In this document: in pieces, positions 9,501 through 17,630 of the stretch
Layout: each line of letters begins with the position of its first letter
Position numbering within the stretch: the first letter of the stretch is position 1
Assembly (NCBI GenBank): GCA_036794395.1
Contig: DAIRGS010000003.1
Span: forward strand, 1 to 62,748
Origin: DASXMX01 sp036794395
GTDB taxonomy: Bacteria > Planctomycetota > Phycisphaerae > Tepidisphaerales > Tepidisphaeraceae
Direction of reading: 5' to 3'
DNA length: 62,748 nucleotides
Made by a program: the position numbers and the translations under genes
Notes under the pieces: generated by a model
The model's database searches: none
What the model saw: the letters and a program-made list of their open reading frames with translations, nothing else
What the model was told of the DNA's origin: nothing

Positions 9501-9564
9501 TCGGTTGCACCGGGGCAACTCACGCGATAACGTTCGACCTCAGTTCTCAAACGACGGAGGCGAT

Positions 9565-9960
9565 ATGCGATGGTTCGGTTTTGTTTTGGCGGCAACAATT
9601 CTGGTTCCAGCCCTCCAGGCCGTCGCCGCAGGCACGGCAGCGGGAGCGGGAAAAAAAGAACTCAATCACGTCGTGCTCATCAAATTCAAACCAGCCGCCA
9701 CCCCCGAGCAGATCAAAAAAGTCGAAGATGCGTTCGCCGCCCTCAGGGAAAAAGTTCCCGGCGTCACATCCCTTCGCTATGGCACCAACGTCAGCCCCGA
9801 GAACAAAAACAAGGGATACACCCACGTCTTTATCCTCACTTTCGCCACCGAAAAAGACCGCGACGGATACCTGATCCACCCCGCCCATAAAGCCTTCGGC
9901 GGAATCCTGGGCCAGGTCATGGACGACGTGCTCGTCGTCGATTTCTGGTCGCAGGACTAA
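9565..9960 (+). CDS. Exported Dabb-family (stress-responsive alpha/beta barrel) protein
   Basis: 131 aa. The ATG at 9565 follows GGAGG by a few bases and opens a signal peptide (FGFVLAATILVPALQAVAAG). Residues 35-131 match the Dabb ferredoxin-like fold: NHVVLIKFKPAATPEQIKK, LREKVPGVTSLRYG, THVFILTFATEKDRDGYLIH and a terminal VLVVDFWSQD. Dabb proteins form dimeric barrels; some are cyclases or stress proteins, and secreted planctomycete versions have no known role. A strong hairpin (9973-9995) follows the stop. This is the last host gene before the integrated elements. Confidence 0.85.
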   Translation: MRWFGFVLAATILVPALQAVAAGTAAGAGKKELNHVVLIKFKPAATPEQIKKVEDAFAALREKVPGVTSLRYGTNVSPENKNKGYTHVFILTFATEKDRDGYLIHPAHKAFGGILGQVMDDVLVVDFWSQD

Positions 9961-9972
9961 TGATGAAACGAG

Positions 9973-9996
9973 AACCCCCGGACATGCCGGGGGTTT
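9973..9996 (+). terminator. Rho-independent-like hairpin after the Dabb gene
   Basis: AACCCCCGG (9973-9981) pairs with CCGGGGGTT (9987-9995) around a 5-nt loop, 12 bp after the stop codon. The T-tract is short, so termination strength is uncertain. Confidence 0.6.
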
Positions 9997-10025
9997 CGAT
10001 AAGTGCTAATGAGCACAAAACTAAA

Positions 10026-10047
10026 GTACCCCCAAGGGGGGTTGAAC
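10026..10047 (+). other. Candidate left attachment site (attL) of element 1
   Basis: This matches the 3' end of the tRNA-Glu gene at 40496-40517 in 20 of 22 positions, beginning GTACCCCCAAGGGG. The copy at 17410 has the same core. Element sequence runs to the right and host sequence (the Dabb gene) lies to the left. The in-frame integrase tail reading out of this site supports it independently. Confidence 0.65.
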
Positions 10048-10244
10048 ATTCTTCAAAAACAGCCGAAAAACAGGCTGTTTCGGACCTGCGCGGCACAGAT
10101 TCCGGCACACCTGCGGACGAATCGGCAAGCAATCGACAACCGGCGGACCCCGAGCTTGCGGCGGTGGTGACGGCATGGCCAGACTTGTCGGCGGCGGTGA
10201 AGGCCGGCATCCTGGCGATGGTGAAGGTGTCTGGCCGGGGCTGA
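10026..10244 (+). pseudogene. Detached C-terminal tail of the element 1 integrase
   Basis: From the attachment core the frame reads VPPRGVEH and goes on to ADPELAAVVTAWPDLSAAV and KAGILAMVKVSGRG before a stop at 10244. The integrase at 16126-17454 enters the same core in the same frame as NVPTRGVE. Recombining the two cores would therefore restore one integrase with a tail about 60 residues longer. Planctomycete integrases often end with an AWxxLxxAVxAGILAMV-type tail (from memory). In the integrated state this piece has no start signal and lies behind a terminator, so it is probably silent. Confidence 0.65.
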
Positions 10245-10450
10245 CTGTCCGCCGGGGCGGACACCTGAACCCTTTCGAGCCTTTGACCATGCGGGCGGAG
10301 GATTGGGATTGAATCGCGACGCCCGTAAGATTGAACCATTGGGACGGCGGGCGCTGTTGCAACGGTGCCGGCCAAGCGGTTCGGGCGGCGGCGGCGTTCC
10401 TCACCTGTCCGCTGCCCCGCCCGGATCGACCCGAACCCGACAGGTGAGAC

Positions 10451-11827
10451 ATGGACCAACCCGCGCCCGCTGCGCCCTTACCGCCCGAGGCCATTCGAGC
10501 CGAAACGCTACGCCTCAAACTGGCGGAATGGCGCATTGAACTTACGGCCGGGCGAACGGTGCAACCCGCCGACCCGTCCGACCCCGATCCCTTGGCCAGT
10601 GAGTGGATGCGGTACCGCAAGGCGGAAGATGACTTTTGGCAGCATCACGCGGGCAAGTTGCCGCCGGCTTCCTGGCATACCGTCCAGACGCCCGTTGATT
10701 TCTACTGGTGGCTGCTGGGGCGCATCGAGTGCCTGAACCAGTTGTGCCCGGACCTGATCGGCCCGTTTCATCCTGGCCGTCGCTATCCTGTCCCGCTTCG
10801 ATGGATCAATGAAGCGTGCGACCTGGCCGACCGCTACCGTATCCCAAGGGGTTTTGCGAAACCGCCTGCCGACCTGACGCCCCAACAGGCGCTTTCAATC
10901 TTCGATGCCTTGTTACTCGGAACGGACAAGGAAATCCGCCGGCGCAACGGCGGCCTGCCATGGCGAGGGACGCTGGCCATGGGGGCGGCGGCGCAGCAAT
11001 TCGACCGGATGGCCAACGCCTTTGACGACCGGGGCCGAGTTGCGGCAAAGGCGGCGCACCTTCAAACGGACGTGAACGAGCTGGCGACGCAGGCGGGGCG
11101 GATTCTCTATCAGGCAATCGACGGCGGCGCGTGGCGGGGACAATGGCCGTGGGCGCGAGGGCGCAAGCCGGCCCGTGACCTGTTCATTTACAAGGACGAT
11201 TTCAGCATGATTCCGAGCGATCAAGTTACGGACATGGAGGCGAACCCTGAGCGCTTCCGTGACGGCGAGCGGTTTCGGCTTCCCCGGCCGGAAGTCCTAC
11301 CCGACGAACTCATCAAACCCGATCGCATGGCGTCCGCCTTCTGGATTGCCGCCATCAACGTGGCGGGACAGTACCCCAACGCATTCCGCATCAACCCGTA
11401 TCGCTTGGACGTGACCGACGCGGAAGGCGACGAAGCCGACCGGCTGGCGTTCTGGCGACGACGGGCGGACGTGTTTGCCGATGCCTGCCGCTTCATTTCC
11501 ACCTTGCTTCGGCAACAGCCGCCGCTGCCTGACGAGCCGGCGGGCGCGGCCACCCCGCCCCCGAGCTTAGACCCTGAAAAAGCAAAGCACTCCCCGGAGG
11601 AATCCGGCGGCCGGCGGCGCGGAAGGCTGACCAAGGATGATGGCAAAGCGAAGCGGGCGCACCTGCTGGCGACGATCCGCGAGCATCCGAGCTTGAAAGA
11701 TGATGCCCGCAAGCTGGCGAGCATGATCGGCGTCAGTGAATCGTCGGCGCGCCGATGGATTAAGGATGAGGAACGCCAGTACCGGGAGAGCCGCGCCGCC
11801 CAACCGGCGGAAGACGACGAAGAATGA
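10451..11827 (+). CDS. Element-borne protein with C-terminal HTH, unknown function
   Basis: 458 aa; the ATG is preceded by AGGTGAG. Residues 1-330 resemble nothing I recognise; they are rich in Trp/Arg (WWLLGRIECLNQLCPDLIGP, WPWARGRKPARDLF). After a Pro/Ala linker (350-390), residues 395-440 read as a helix-turn-helix (LKDDARKLASMIGVSESSARRWI). DNA binding at the C-terminus is a fair inference; the N-terminal role is open. It sits first in the element 1 operon direction and is closed by the terminator at 11865. Confidence 0.6.
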   Translation: MDQPAPAAPLPPEAIRAETLRLKLAEWRIELTAGRTVQPADPSDPDPLASEWMRYRKAEDDFWQHHAGKLPPASWHTVQTPVDFYWWLLGRIECLNQLCPDLIGPFHPGRRYPVPLRWINEACDLADRYRIPRGFAKPPADLTPQQALSIFDALLLGTDKEIRRRNGGLPWRGTLAMGAAAQQFDRMANAFDDRGRVAAKAAHLQTDVNELATQAGRILYQAIDGGAWRGQWPWARGRKPARDLFIYKDDFSMIPSDQVTDMEANPERFRDGERFRLPRPEVLPDELIKPDRMASAFWIAAINVAGQYPNAFRINPYRLDVTDAEGDEADRLAFWRRRADVFADACRFISTLLRQQPPLPDEPAGAATPPPSLDPEKAKHSPEESGGRRRGRLTKDDGKAKRAHLLATIREHPSLKDDARKLASMIGVSESSARRWIKDEERQYRESRAAQPAEDDEE

Positions 11828-11864
11828 ACGCGAATTGACAATTCCGAAAACCGAACGAACCCAC

Positions 11865-11892
11865 AAAAAGCCCCGGAATCCGGGGTTTTTTC
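11865..11892 (+). terminator. Rho-independent terminator
   Basis: CCCCGG/CCGGGG stem with loop AAT, A-rich before it and TTTTTT after it, 37 bp behind the stop at 11827. It separates the 458-aa gene from the replication module. Confidence 0.85.
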
Positions 11893-11958
11893 ATTTAATA
11901 ATGCGCCCGAAATGCAAATTCGACCGGTTGGTTGAAGGACCATCAACCGGAGATTTGC

Positions 11959-12168
11959 ATGAGACGAAAACGAAAACGGATCGACCCGGACCTGACCCGC
12001 CGCGATGAAGCCCCGTACTGGGCCGCGGCGCTGGTGCTGGCGATCCGTGCTGGTGACGCGAGCCGGGCCGACAAAGCCCGATCTGAGTTGGAACGGCTGG
12101 GGGTAAACCTGGCGACGTGCGGCGCGATCCACAATCGGGCGCGAAAGGGGGCGGGCAATGAGCGTTGA
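11959..12168 (+). CDS. Small basic element protein
   Basis: 69 aa from the ATG at 11959 (CGGAG site upstream). It begins MRRKRKRIDPDLTRRDEAP and contains a helical segment (WAAALVLAIRAGDASRADKA). It overlaps the next gene by 11 bp, which suggests translational coupling. Function unknown; the position before an AlpA-like gene suggests an accessory regulator. Confidence 0.6.
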   Translation: MRRKRKRIDPDLTRRDEAPYWAAALVLAIRAGDASRADKARSELERLGVNLATCGAIHNRARKGAGNER

Positions 12169-12367
12169 ACCCCTGACACCCATTGGCACGCCGCGCCTGC
12201 TGTTCACGCCCCGCGAAGCGGCGAAGGCGCTGAGCGTTTGCGAAAAGACACTTTGGAGCCTGAGCAAGCGCGGCGACCTGCCGGCGGTGCGGATCGGGCG
12301 GGCGGTGCGGTACGACGTGGCGGACCTGCGAGCCTTCATCGACGGGCAGAAGGGCGGTGCCCGATGA
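12158..12367 (+). CDS. AlpA/excisionase-type helix-turn-helix protein
   Basis: 69 aa. LLFTPREAAKALSVCEKTLW, then LSKRGDLPAVRIGRAVRY and DVADLRAFID, is the classic MerR-like winged HTH of excisionases and AlpA regulators. The stop overlaps the helicase ATG (ATGA). It probably controls excision or replication of element 1. Confidence 0.85.
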   Translation: MSVEPLTPIGTPRLLFTPREAAKALSVCEKTLWSLSKRGDLPAVRIGRAVRYDVADLRAFIDGQKGGAR

Positions 12368-14445
12368 ACCGCGAGACGAATTGGCTGCGGGTGCGGAATG
12401 ATCGGCCCTGCCCGATCTGCCAGCACACCGACTGGTGCATGGTAGCGGCAGACGGATCGGCGGCGCTGTGCGCTCGCATCGAACAAGGCGCGGCGACGAA
12501 GACAAAGGGCGGGTGGGTACATCGGCTGACAGAATCGGCCGAGACGCAACCCAACAGAACGCGAAGTGTTGGGAAGGCGAAAACGTCCGCCCGGAAGGGA
12601 ATGACCACAAAAGCGTACCCAACTGCCGACGCTGCGATTGAAGCCGCTGGCCGGCAGGCCGGTGGTGATGCGGTTGCGCAATGGAGCTACCACGGCCGCG
12701 ACAGCACCGAAGCCCTGCGCGTGATCCGCTTCGCCCTGCCGAACGGCGACAAGCAATACCGGCCTATCCACCATGCGAAAGACGGCTGGCGGATCGCCGA
12801 TCCTTCCGGCCCGCTGCCGCTGTATCGGCTGGGCGACCTGCCGGTGACGGGCACGGTATGGGTGACAGAGGGCGAGAAAGCGGCGGACGCTGCCCACGGT
12901 ATCGGGCTGCCAGCTACCACGTCGGCGCACGGTTCGGGCGCTGCCGAGAAAACCGATTGGACGCCGCTGGCCGGGCGGATGGCGTGCATCTTGCCCGACG
13001 CCGATGAGCCGGGGCGGAAGTACGCGCAGGACGTGGCGCGGTTGCTGGCGAAGCTGGACCCGCCGGCCCGCGTGCGGATGGTGGAACTTCCGGGACTGCC
13101 GGACAAGGGTGACGTGGTGGAGTACATCGACGCCCGCGCCGGGCAACCGCCCGCCGCGATCCGCGCCGACGTGGAAGCCGTTGCGGCGAAAGTGCCGGAG
13201 TTGTCCGCCGGCGACGTGATCGGCGGGCCGGTGCTGGTGTGCCTGGCCGACGTGGAGGCGCGAGAGATTGATTGGTTGTGGCCGGGCCGCGTGGCACTGG
13301 GGCGCATCACGCTGCTGGTGGGCAGGCCCGGCGAGGGTAAATCATTCCTGACAACCGATATGGCTGCGCGGGTGACGACTGGCACGCCCTGGCCCGATGG
13401 AACGGATTGCCCCGCCGGATCGGTGATTCTCGTTTGTGCCGAAGACGACCCTGGCGACACCATCCGCCCGCGACTAGACGCACACCATGCCGACGTGCGG
13501 CGCGTTCACCTACTGTCGGCCGTTCGACGGATCGGCGCGGATGGTAAGCGGCATGACGTGATGTTCACTCTGGCCGACGTGGTGGCGCTTGAAGCGGCGT
13601 TGAAGACGCATCCCGATTGCAAGCTAATCGTGGTGGACCCCATCGGCAGTTTCCTTGGCGGCGACACCGATTCCCACCGCGACAACGAAGTGCGTAGCGT
13701 GCTTTCCCCGGTGGGCATGTTGGCAGAGAAGTACGGGCCGGCAGTGCTGGTTGTGGCGCATCGACGGAAGAGCGCGGGCAGCAACGCGGACGAAACCGCA
13801 CTGGGAAGCCGGGCGTTCACTGGCATTGCCCGAGCCGTCTGGCACCTGAGCCGCGATACCGAAAACAAGGCCCGCCGGCTGCTGTTGCCGGGCAAGAACA
13901 ACCTGGCACCGGAAGGCGACGGGCTGGCGTTCACGATTCACGGCGAACGGCCCGCCATCATTTGGGAACGCGATCCGGTGACGATGAGCGCGGATGACGC
14001 CTTGGCCGTTGAGAACGGCGGCGGTGGTGACGGGCCGGGAAGGCCGGCGGAAGAACGGGACAACGCGGCGGCATGGCTGGCGGCGGAACTGGCGGACCTG
14101 CAACCGCATCCCGTGGCGGACCTGCGGCGTGACGCAACGGCGGCCGGCATCGTCTGGCGAACGGTGCAACGGGCGGCCGTGACGCTACAGGTGATCCGCG
14201 AGCGGAGCGGTTTCGGGGGCGCGTTCATCTGGCGTCTTCCGAAACCCGGAACGCCCCTACCGGGTGACGCCCCGCCCATACGTGCCACAAGCCCGGAGAG
14301 TAGCAATTCTGGCACGAATGGCACGATTGACGAATCACGCGAAAAACACGGGTTTTCGTCGGCTGCGAGCGTGCCATTATCCCATACGTGCCACAATGAT
14401 TCACTTGGCACGAATGGCGATGGCAGAGAGCGGGGTGAGTTATGA
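12364..14445 (+). CDS. TOPRIM-like / RepA-like AAA ATPase (element helicase-primase)
   Basis: 693 aa from the ATG at 12364, overlapping the previous stop. A zinc-type CPICQHTDWC lies at residues 16-25. Around residues 155-260 is a TOPRIM-like region (VWVTEGEKAADAA, ILPDADEPGRKYAQD). Residues 310-540 are a RecA-fold of the AAA_25/RepA kind: Walker A LLVGRPGEGKSFLT, CAEDDPGDTIRPRL, Walker B LIVVDPIGSFLGGD, and VVAHRRKSAGS. The C-terminus is low-complexity. This layout is common in integrative elements and satellites, where the protein unwinds or primes the element DNA. Confidence 0.8.
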   Translation: MNRETNWLRVRNDRPCPICQHTDWCMVAADGSAALCARIEQGAATKTKGGWVHRLTESAETQPNRTRSVGKAKTSARKGMTTKAYPTADAAIEAAGRQAGGDAVAQWSYHGRDSTEALRVIRFALPNGDKQYRPIHHAKDGWRIADPSGPLPLYRLGDLPVTGTVWVTEGEKAADAAHGIGLPATTSAHGSGAAEKTDWTPLAGRMACILPDADEPGRKYAQDVARLLAKLDPPARVRMVELPGLPDKGDVVEYIDARAGQPPAAIRADVEAVAAKVPELSAGDVIGGPVLVCLADVEAREIDWLWPGRVALGRITLLVGRPGEGKSFLTTDMAARVTTGTPWPDGTDCPAGSVILVCAEDDPGDTIRPRLDAHHADVRRVHLLSAVRRIGADGKRHDVMFTLADVVALEAALKTHPDCKLIVVDPIGSFLGGDTDSHRDNEVRSVLSPVGMLAEKYGPAVLVVAHRRKSAGSNADETALGSRAFTGIARAVWHLSRDTENKARRLLLPGKNNLAPEGDGLAFTIHGERPAIIWERDPVTMSADDALAVENGGGGDGPGRPAEERDNAAAWLAAELADLQPHPVADLRRDATAAGIVWRTVQRAAVTLQVIRERSGFGGAFIWRLPKPGTPLPGDAPPIRATSPESSNSGTNGTIDESREKHGFSSAASVPLSHTCHNDSLGTNGDGRERGEL

Positions 14446-14804
14446 CGCCCGCCTGTTCCACTGGCCGGACGCTATATCACGCCCTGCGCCGCGCCGGGGT
14501 GGTGCTGAGTGCCAACGGCGAACGGCTGACGTTTGATGCCCCTGCCGGAACGCTGACGCCCGATCTGCGCGGGCTGATGAAGGCCCGCAAGCCCGAGTTG
14601 TTGGCGGTGGTGCGGGGCGACTACCTGCGGGCCGCGCTGGCGATGGTGTTGGATGAACCGGAACCCGACCGGCAGAACGCCTTGGCGGAATGGTTCGATG
14701 AGCAGGCCGGCATCGGCGAGTACGACGGCAGCATGAGCCGTGGCGAAGCTGAGCGATCCGCCTACATCGCATTGTGCCGCGCTGTGGAAGGGGGCAGCGT
14801 ATGA
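14442..14804 (+). CDS. TubC-N-like small protein
   Basis: 120 aa, starting in a 4-bp overlap with the helicase. LYHALRRAGVVLSANGERLT and LTPDLRGLMKARKPELLAVV follow the pattern of the TubC N-terminal docking-like domain, which also occurs as stand-alone small proteins in mobile elements. The C-terminal half is acidic. The role is unknown; a protein-protein contact with the helicase is a guess from position. Confidence 0.55.
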   Translation: MTPACSTGRTLYHALRRAGVVLSANGERLTFDAPAGTLTPDLRGLMKARKPELLAVVRGDYLRAALAMVLDEPEPDRQNALAEWFDEQAGIGEYDGSMSRGEAERSAYIALCRAVEGGSV

Positions 14805-15031
14805 GCCTGTGGACGCTGACCCTTCGCCCCGAGGGCGACGGCCCGCCGGAAGCCTGCCGGGTGCGGCGGCTGCTGAAACTGGCGTTGAGAAGCTGCGGGC
14901 TGCGGTGCATCGACGTGCGGCATGAGGACACGCCGCGCCCAACACACGCTGACGAACGAAACGAAGCCCCAATGAAGCCGAAGGCATCCGAGCCGACCGC
15001 AGGCCGCTGCGATGCGGAGAACGAAACCTAA
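14801..15031 (+). CDS. Small element protein, unknown
   Basis: 76 aa in a 4-bp overlap with the preceding stop. It opens MSLWTLTLRPEGDGPPEACR with VRRLLKLALRSCGLRCIDV next, and then becomes polar. A planctomycete mobile-element protein with an N-terminal beta hairpin is all that can be said. Confidence 0.5.
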   Translation: MSLWTLTLRPEGDGPPEACRVRRLLKLALRSCGLRCIDVRHEDTPRPTHADERNEAPMKPKASEPTAGRCDAENET

Positions 15032-15055
15032 CAAAACATAACGTCTGGAAAGGCA

Positions 15056-15730
15056 ATGACCATGAAGAAGCGAACGAAGAAAACGACGCTGGCGAAGAAA
15101 CCGGCAACAACGCCCCAGCCGAAGGCCGCGCCGGTGCCGGCGGAGATTCACCACACGTTCACGCTGCTGGCGACCCTCAACCGCTACCAGATGGAAAAGA
15201 TTGGCGGGAAGGTTGGCAATCCGATTGCTGAGTCGTCGGCCAAGTTTGTGTGCGACCTGATGGAACGGTTCAAGGCCCGCGACCCCATCGAAGAAATGCT
15301 GTTCAGTCAGATGGTGTTGACCTATGGCCGCATGGCGTACCTGACGGCCTACGCGGACCAACAGAGCAACATCAAGTGGGCGACGATGATGCACGAAGCG
15401 GCGGATCGCGCCGCCAACACGTTCCGGCGGCAGATGCTGGCCCTGGCCGAATACCGACGCCCGCCGCGAGCCAACAGCTTTACCGCCATCGGGCAGGCCA
15501 ACATCGCGCAACAACAGGTAGTGCAAAACAGGATTTCCGAAAATGAGACGACGAACGAACAAGGATCGTCCGGCACGCCCGGAACCGCGAAGATGCTACC
15601 GCCTGACGGCCAAGGGGCTGCAAGCCCTGCGGGAAGCCGCGCGCCGGGTGCGGCCGTGGCTGGCGAGCACGGGACCGAAGACGGCGGCCGGGAAGGTGCG
15701 GGCGAGCGGGAACGCCCGCAAGCACGGTGA
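15056..15730 (+). CDS. Basic element protein, unknown
   Basis: 224 aa. A Lys-rich N-terminus (MKKRTKKTTLAKKPATT) precedes a helical core at residues 32-140 (FTLLATLNRYQMEKIGG, MLFSQMVLTYGRMAYL), with GQANIAQQQVVQN and then a low-complexity tail. The last 188 bp overlap the next gene in another frame, which may explain the disordered tail. No family recognised. Confidence 0.55.
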   Translation: MTMKKRTKKTTLAKKPATTPQPKAAPVPAEIHHTFTLLATLNRYQMEKIGGKVGNPIAESSAKFVCDLMERFKARDPIEEMLFSQMVLTYGRMAYLTAYADQQSNIKWATMMHEAADRAANTFRRQMLALAEYRRPPRANSFTAIGQANIAQQQVVQNRISENETTNEQGSSGTPGTAKMLPPDGQGAASPAGSRAPGAAVAGEHGTEDGGREGAGERERPQAR

Positions 15731-15851
15731 ACGATCCGCCGAAGCCATGGCACAGAGGCGGGAAGCGGCAGCGCTGTTCCGCATGATGCGGACGATGGAG
15801 CGCGACCCGAACTCCGAAGGCCCGGCGGCCGGCGGAAGCATCAACATTTGA
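15543..15851 (+). CDS. Small protein with TGPKTxxGKxRxxxNxxKHG motif
   Basis: 102 aa. The motif STGPKTAAGKVRASGNARKH recurs in many short bacterial proteins from mobile elements and genome islands; their function is unknown. LTAKGLQALREAARRVRPW precedes it. The start lies inside the 15056 gene, giving an unusually long out-of-frame overlap. Motif conservation argues that this frame is real. Confidence 0.55.
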   Translation: MRRRTNKDRPARPEPRRCYRLTAKGLQALREAARRVRPWLASTGPKTAAGKVRASGNARKHGERSAEAMAQRREAAALFRMMRTMERDPNSEGPAAGGSINI

Positions 15852-15888
15852 TGTTGACTATCAGACAACTATCGTGGAGAATGAAGCC

Positions 15889-16122
15889 GTGGCACGAAAA
15901 TCGAAAACTCTGGTGGATCAAATCCGCCGCGCCGTGGATGACTGCGGGATGAGCCGCTACGCGCTGGGGCAGTTGATCGGCATGGACAAGGCGCAGATGT
16001 CCCGCTTCATGGCGGGCAAAGGCTTCCTGTCCGAAGACTCGATGAACCGCCTGGCGGAATCGCTGCACCTGAGCATTTCGAGCGGGGCGAAGCCGAAGGC
16101 TGCGAAGACAAAGGACAGGTGA
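15889..16122 (+). CDS. XRE-like helix-turn-helix regulator
   Basis: 77 aa from the GTG at 15889, which has GGAG nine bases upstream; a GTG at 15874 is the alternative. IRRAVDDCGMSRYALGQLIG and MDKAQMSRFMAGKGFLSEDS form a lambda-repressor-like HTH. It lies three bases before the integrase ATG and is a likely regulator of integrase expression. Confidence 0.75.
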   Translation: MARKSKTLVDQIRRAVDDCGMSRYALGQLIGMDKAQMSRFMAGKGFLSEDSMNRLAESLHLSISSGAKPKAAKTKDR

Positions 16123-16125
16123 AGC

Positions 16126-17454
16126 ATGGCGACGATTGGCAATGACCCCAATGGCTACCGGCGGATTCTTTTCGTGGCGGGCGACAGCAGCCGCAAGACA
16201 ATCCGGCTGGGCAAGGTGACGATGAAACAGGCCGAAGCCTTCAAGGTGAAGGCCGAAGCCCTGATCGGCGCTGGCATCACCGGCAACATGGACGATGAAA
16301 CGTCCCGCTGGCTGGCGACGATTGACGACAAGATGCACGCCCGCTTGGCGGCGGCGGGGCTGGTAAAGGCGCGCACCGGCGGCCGGGCGGTGCTGGGGAC
16401 GTTCATCGACGCCTTCATTGCGAGCCGGCCCGGCATGAAGGAACACACGCGATTGAATTGGGTGCAAGTGCGCCAATGGCTGGTGAAGCATTTCGGCGAG
16501 AGCCGCGACATGCGGAGCATCGACCACGGCGACGCGCTGGACTGGCAGACGTTCATGGCAAAGGGCGGGCTGGGGGAGAACACGTTGCGCCGGCACATCG
16601 GCCGCGCCCGCCAGTTGTTCAAGGCGGCGATCCGCCGGGGGCTGGTGCGCGGCGTCAATCCGTTTGAAGGAATGGCCGCGACGGTGCGGGCCGACAAGGA
16701 ACGGCTGGTGTTTGTCACGCGGGACGCGATAGCAAAGGTGCTGGACGCCTGCCCCGACGCCCAATGGAAGCTGATGATTGCCCTGAGCCGCTACGGCGGG
16801 CTGCGCTGCCCGAGCGAACACATGATGTTGAAGTGGGGCGACGTGGATTGGGAACGTGGGCGCATCACGGTACGAAGCCCGAAGACAGAACACCATGAAG
16901 GCAAGGATTTGCGGATGGTGCCGCTGTTCCCCGAGCTGCGGCCGTACCTGTTGGAAGCCTTTGAACAAGCCGAGCCGGGGACGGAGTACGTCATTACCCG
17001 CTACCGGGACAAAAACGCCAACCTGCGGACGCACTTCGGCCGGATCGTCGCTAAGGCCGGGGTGAAGGCGTGGGCGAAGCCGTGGCAGAATCTTCGGTCA
17101 ACGCGGCAGACGGAGCTTGCCGAGACGTACCCGATTCACGTCGTCTGTGCGTGGATCGGCAATAGCGAAGCCGTGGCGCAGGAACACTACCTGCAAGTGA
17201 CCGATGCGCACTTTGCGGCTGCGATCCGCGAGCCGGTGCCTGCGACCGGGCAGACACCGGCAAGCCCCGCTAACACCGCGGCACAGAATCCGGCACAGTA
17301 CCCGGCGGAATCGAGCTTACCCGAGCGGGAAACGGCAGGGGCTGAAAAGCAAAATCGCCCGGCTTTACCGGGCGATTCTGCTAAGTACCTGTCAGTACGG
17401 GACTTGAATGTACCCACAAGGGGAGTCGAACCCCTGTTCATATGCGTTTTTTAG
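16126..17454 (+). CDS. int: Tyrosine site-specific recombinase (integrase) of element 1
   Basis: 442 aa. The N-terminal arm/SAM-like region covers 1-180 and the catalytic domain 190-385. Catalytic Arg I lies in SRYGGLRCPSE; box II reads WQNLRSTRQTEL, with Leu where the first His is usual; HVVCAWIGNSEAVAQEHYLQ carries the box III His/Trp and the nucleophile Tyr. The last codons (VPTRGVEPLFICVF) are encoded by the attachment core and by the first bases of element 2, so this C-terminus is a product of integration. The probable native tail is at 10026-10244. Confidence 0.9.
   Translation: MATIGNDPNGYRRILFVAGDSSRKTIRLGKVTMKQAEAFKVKAEALIGAGITGNMDDETSRWLATIDDKMHARLAAAGLVKARTGGRAVLGTFIDAFIASRPGMKEHTRLNWVQVRQWLVKHFGESRDMRSIDHGDALDWQTFMAKGGLGENTLRRHIGRARQLFKAAIRRGLVRGVNPFEGMAATVRADKERLVFVTRDAIAKVLDACPDAQWKLMIALSRYGGLRCPSEHMMLKWGDVDWERGRITVRSPKTEHHEGKDLRMVPLFPELRPYLLEAFEQAEPGTEYVITRYRDKNANLRTHFGRIVAKAGVKAWAKPWQNLRSTRQTELAETYPIHVVCAWIGNSEAVAQEHYLQVTDAHFAAAIREPVPATGQTPASPANTAAQNPAQYPAESSLPERETAGAEKQNRPALPGDSAKYLSVRDLNVPTRGVEPLFICVF
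17410..17437 (+). other. Attachment site shared by elements 1 and 2
   Basis: 27 of 28 bases match 40496-40523, the 3' portion of tRNA-Glu including its T-arm. The core begins GTACCCACAAGGGG. It serves as right end of element 1 and left end of element 2. Confidence 0.85.
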
Positions 17455-17479
17455 CTAATAATACGGTTTTTTGTCACTC

Positions 17480-17630
17480 TAATTCGGTATTGTGTTGCTT
17501 AATTCGGTATTCAAGCCTACCATCTCGGGAGATGAAAAAAACCACCAAGGGGCATCAGCGTAGGTCGCCGAAGGGGGAAACGCCGCAAACGCGCCGCAAT
17601 ACCGAATTAGCGGAAATCAATACCGAATTA
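17480..17630. repeat. Arm-type 12-bp repeats at left end of element 2
   Basis: TAATTCGGTATT occurs directly at 17480-17491 and 17500-17511 (20-bp spacing) and inverted at 17598-17609 and 17619-17630 (21-bp spacing). The same motif recurs at 40403-40414, with a variant at 40423. Two-turn helical spacing and presence near both ends fit integrase arm-binding sites. The inner pair lies within the 5' part of the integrase gene. Confidence 0.75.

Larger units (their letters stand above)
10026..17437 (+). mobile_element. Integrative element 1 at tRNA-Glu (about 7.4 kb)
   Basis: The element is bounded by tRNA-Glu 3'-end repeats at 10026 and 17410. It carries an HTH protein, an AlpA/Xis-like regulator, a TOPRIM/RepA-like helicase, several small overlapping genes, an XRE-like regulator and a tyrosine integrase against the right boundary. 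All its genes point right and many overlap by 4 bp. No capsid, terminase or conjugation genes are seen, so it is more like a satellite or small integrative plasmid than a full phage. Confidence 0.7.

Noticed and set aside
9261..9518. N-terminal extension of the 8460 gene to 9518
   Set aside because: It would translate the 24-bp palindrome; a good ribosome site and signal peptide favour 9260.
11221..13146. Minus-strand frame of 641 codons opposite the element 1 helicase region
   Set aside because: Antisense to well-supported genes, rich in Arg/Ser/Pro, no motifs; typical GC-rich shadow.
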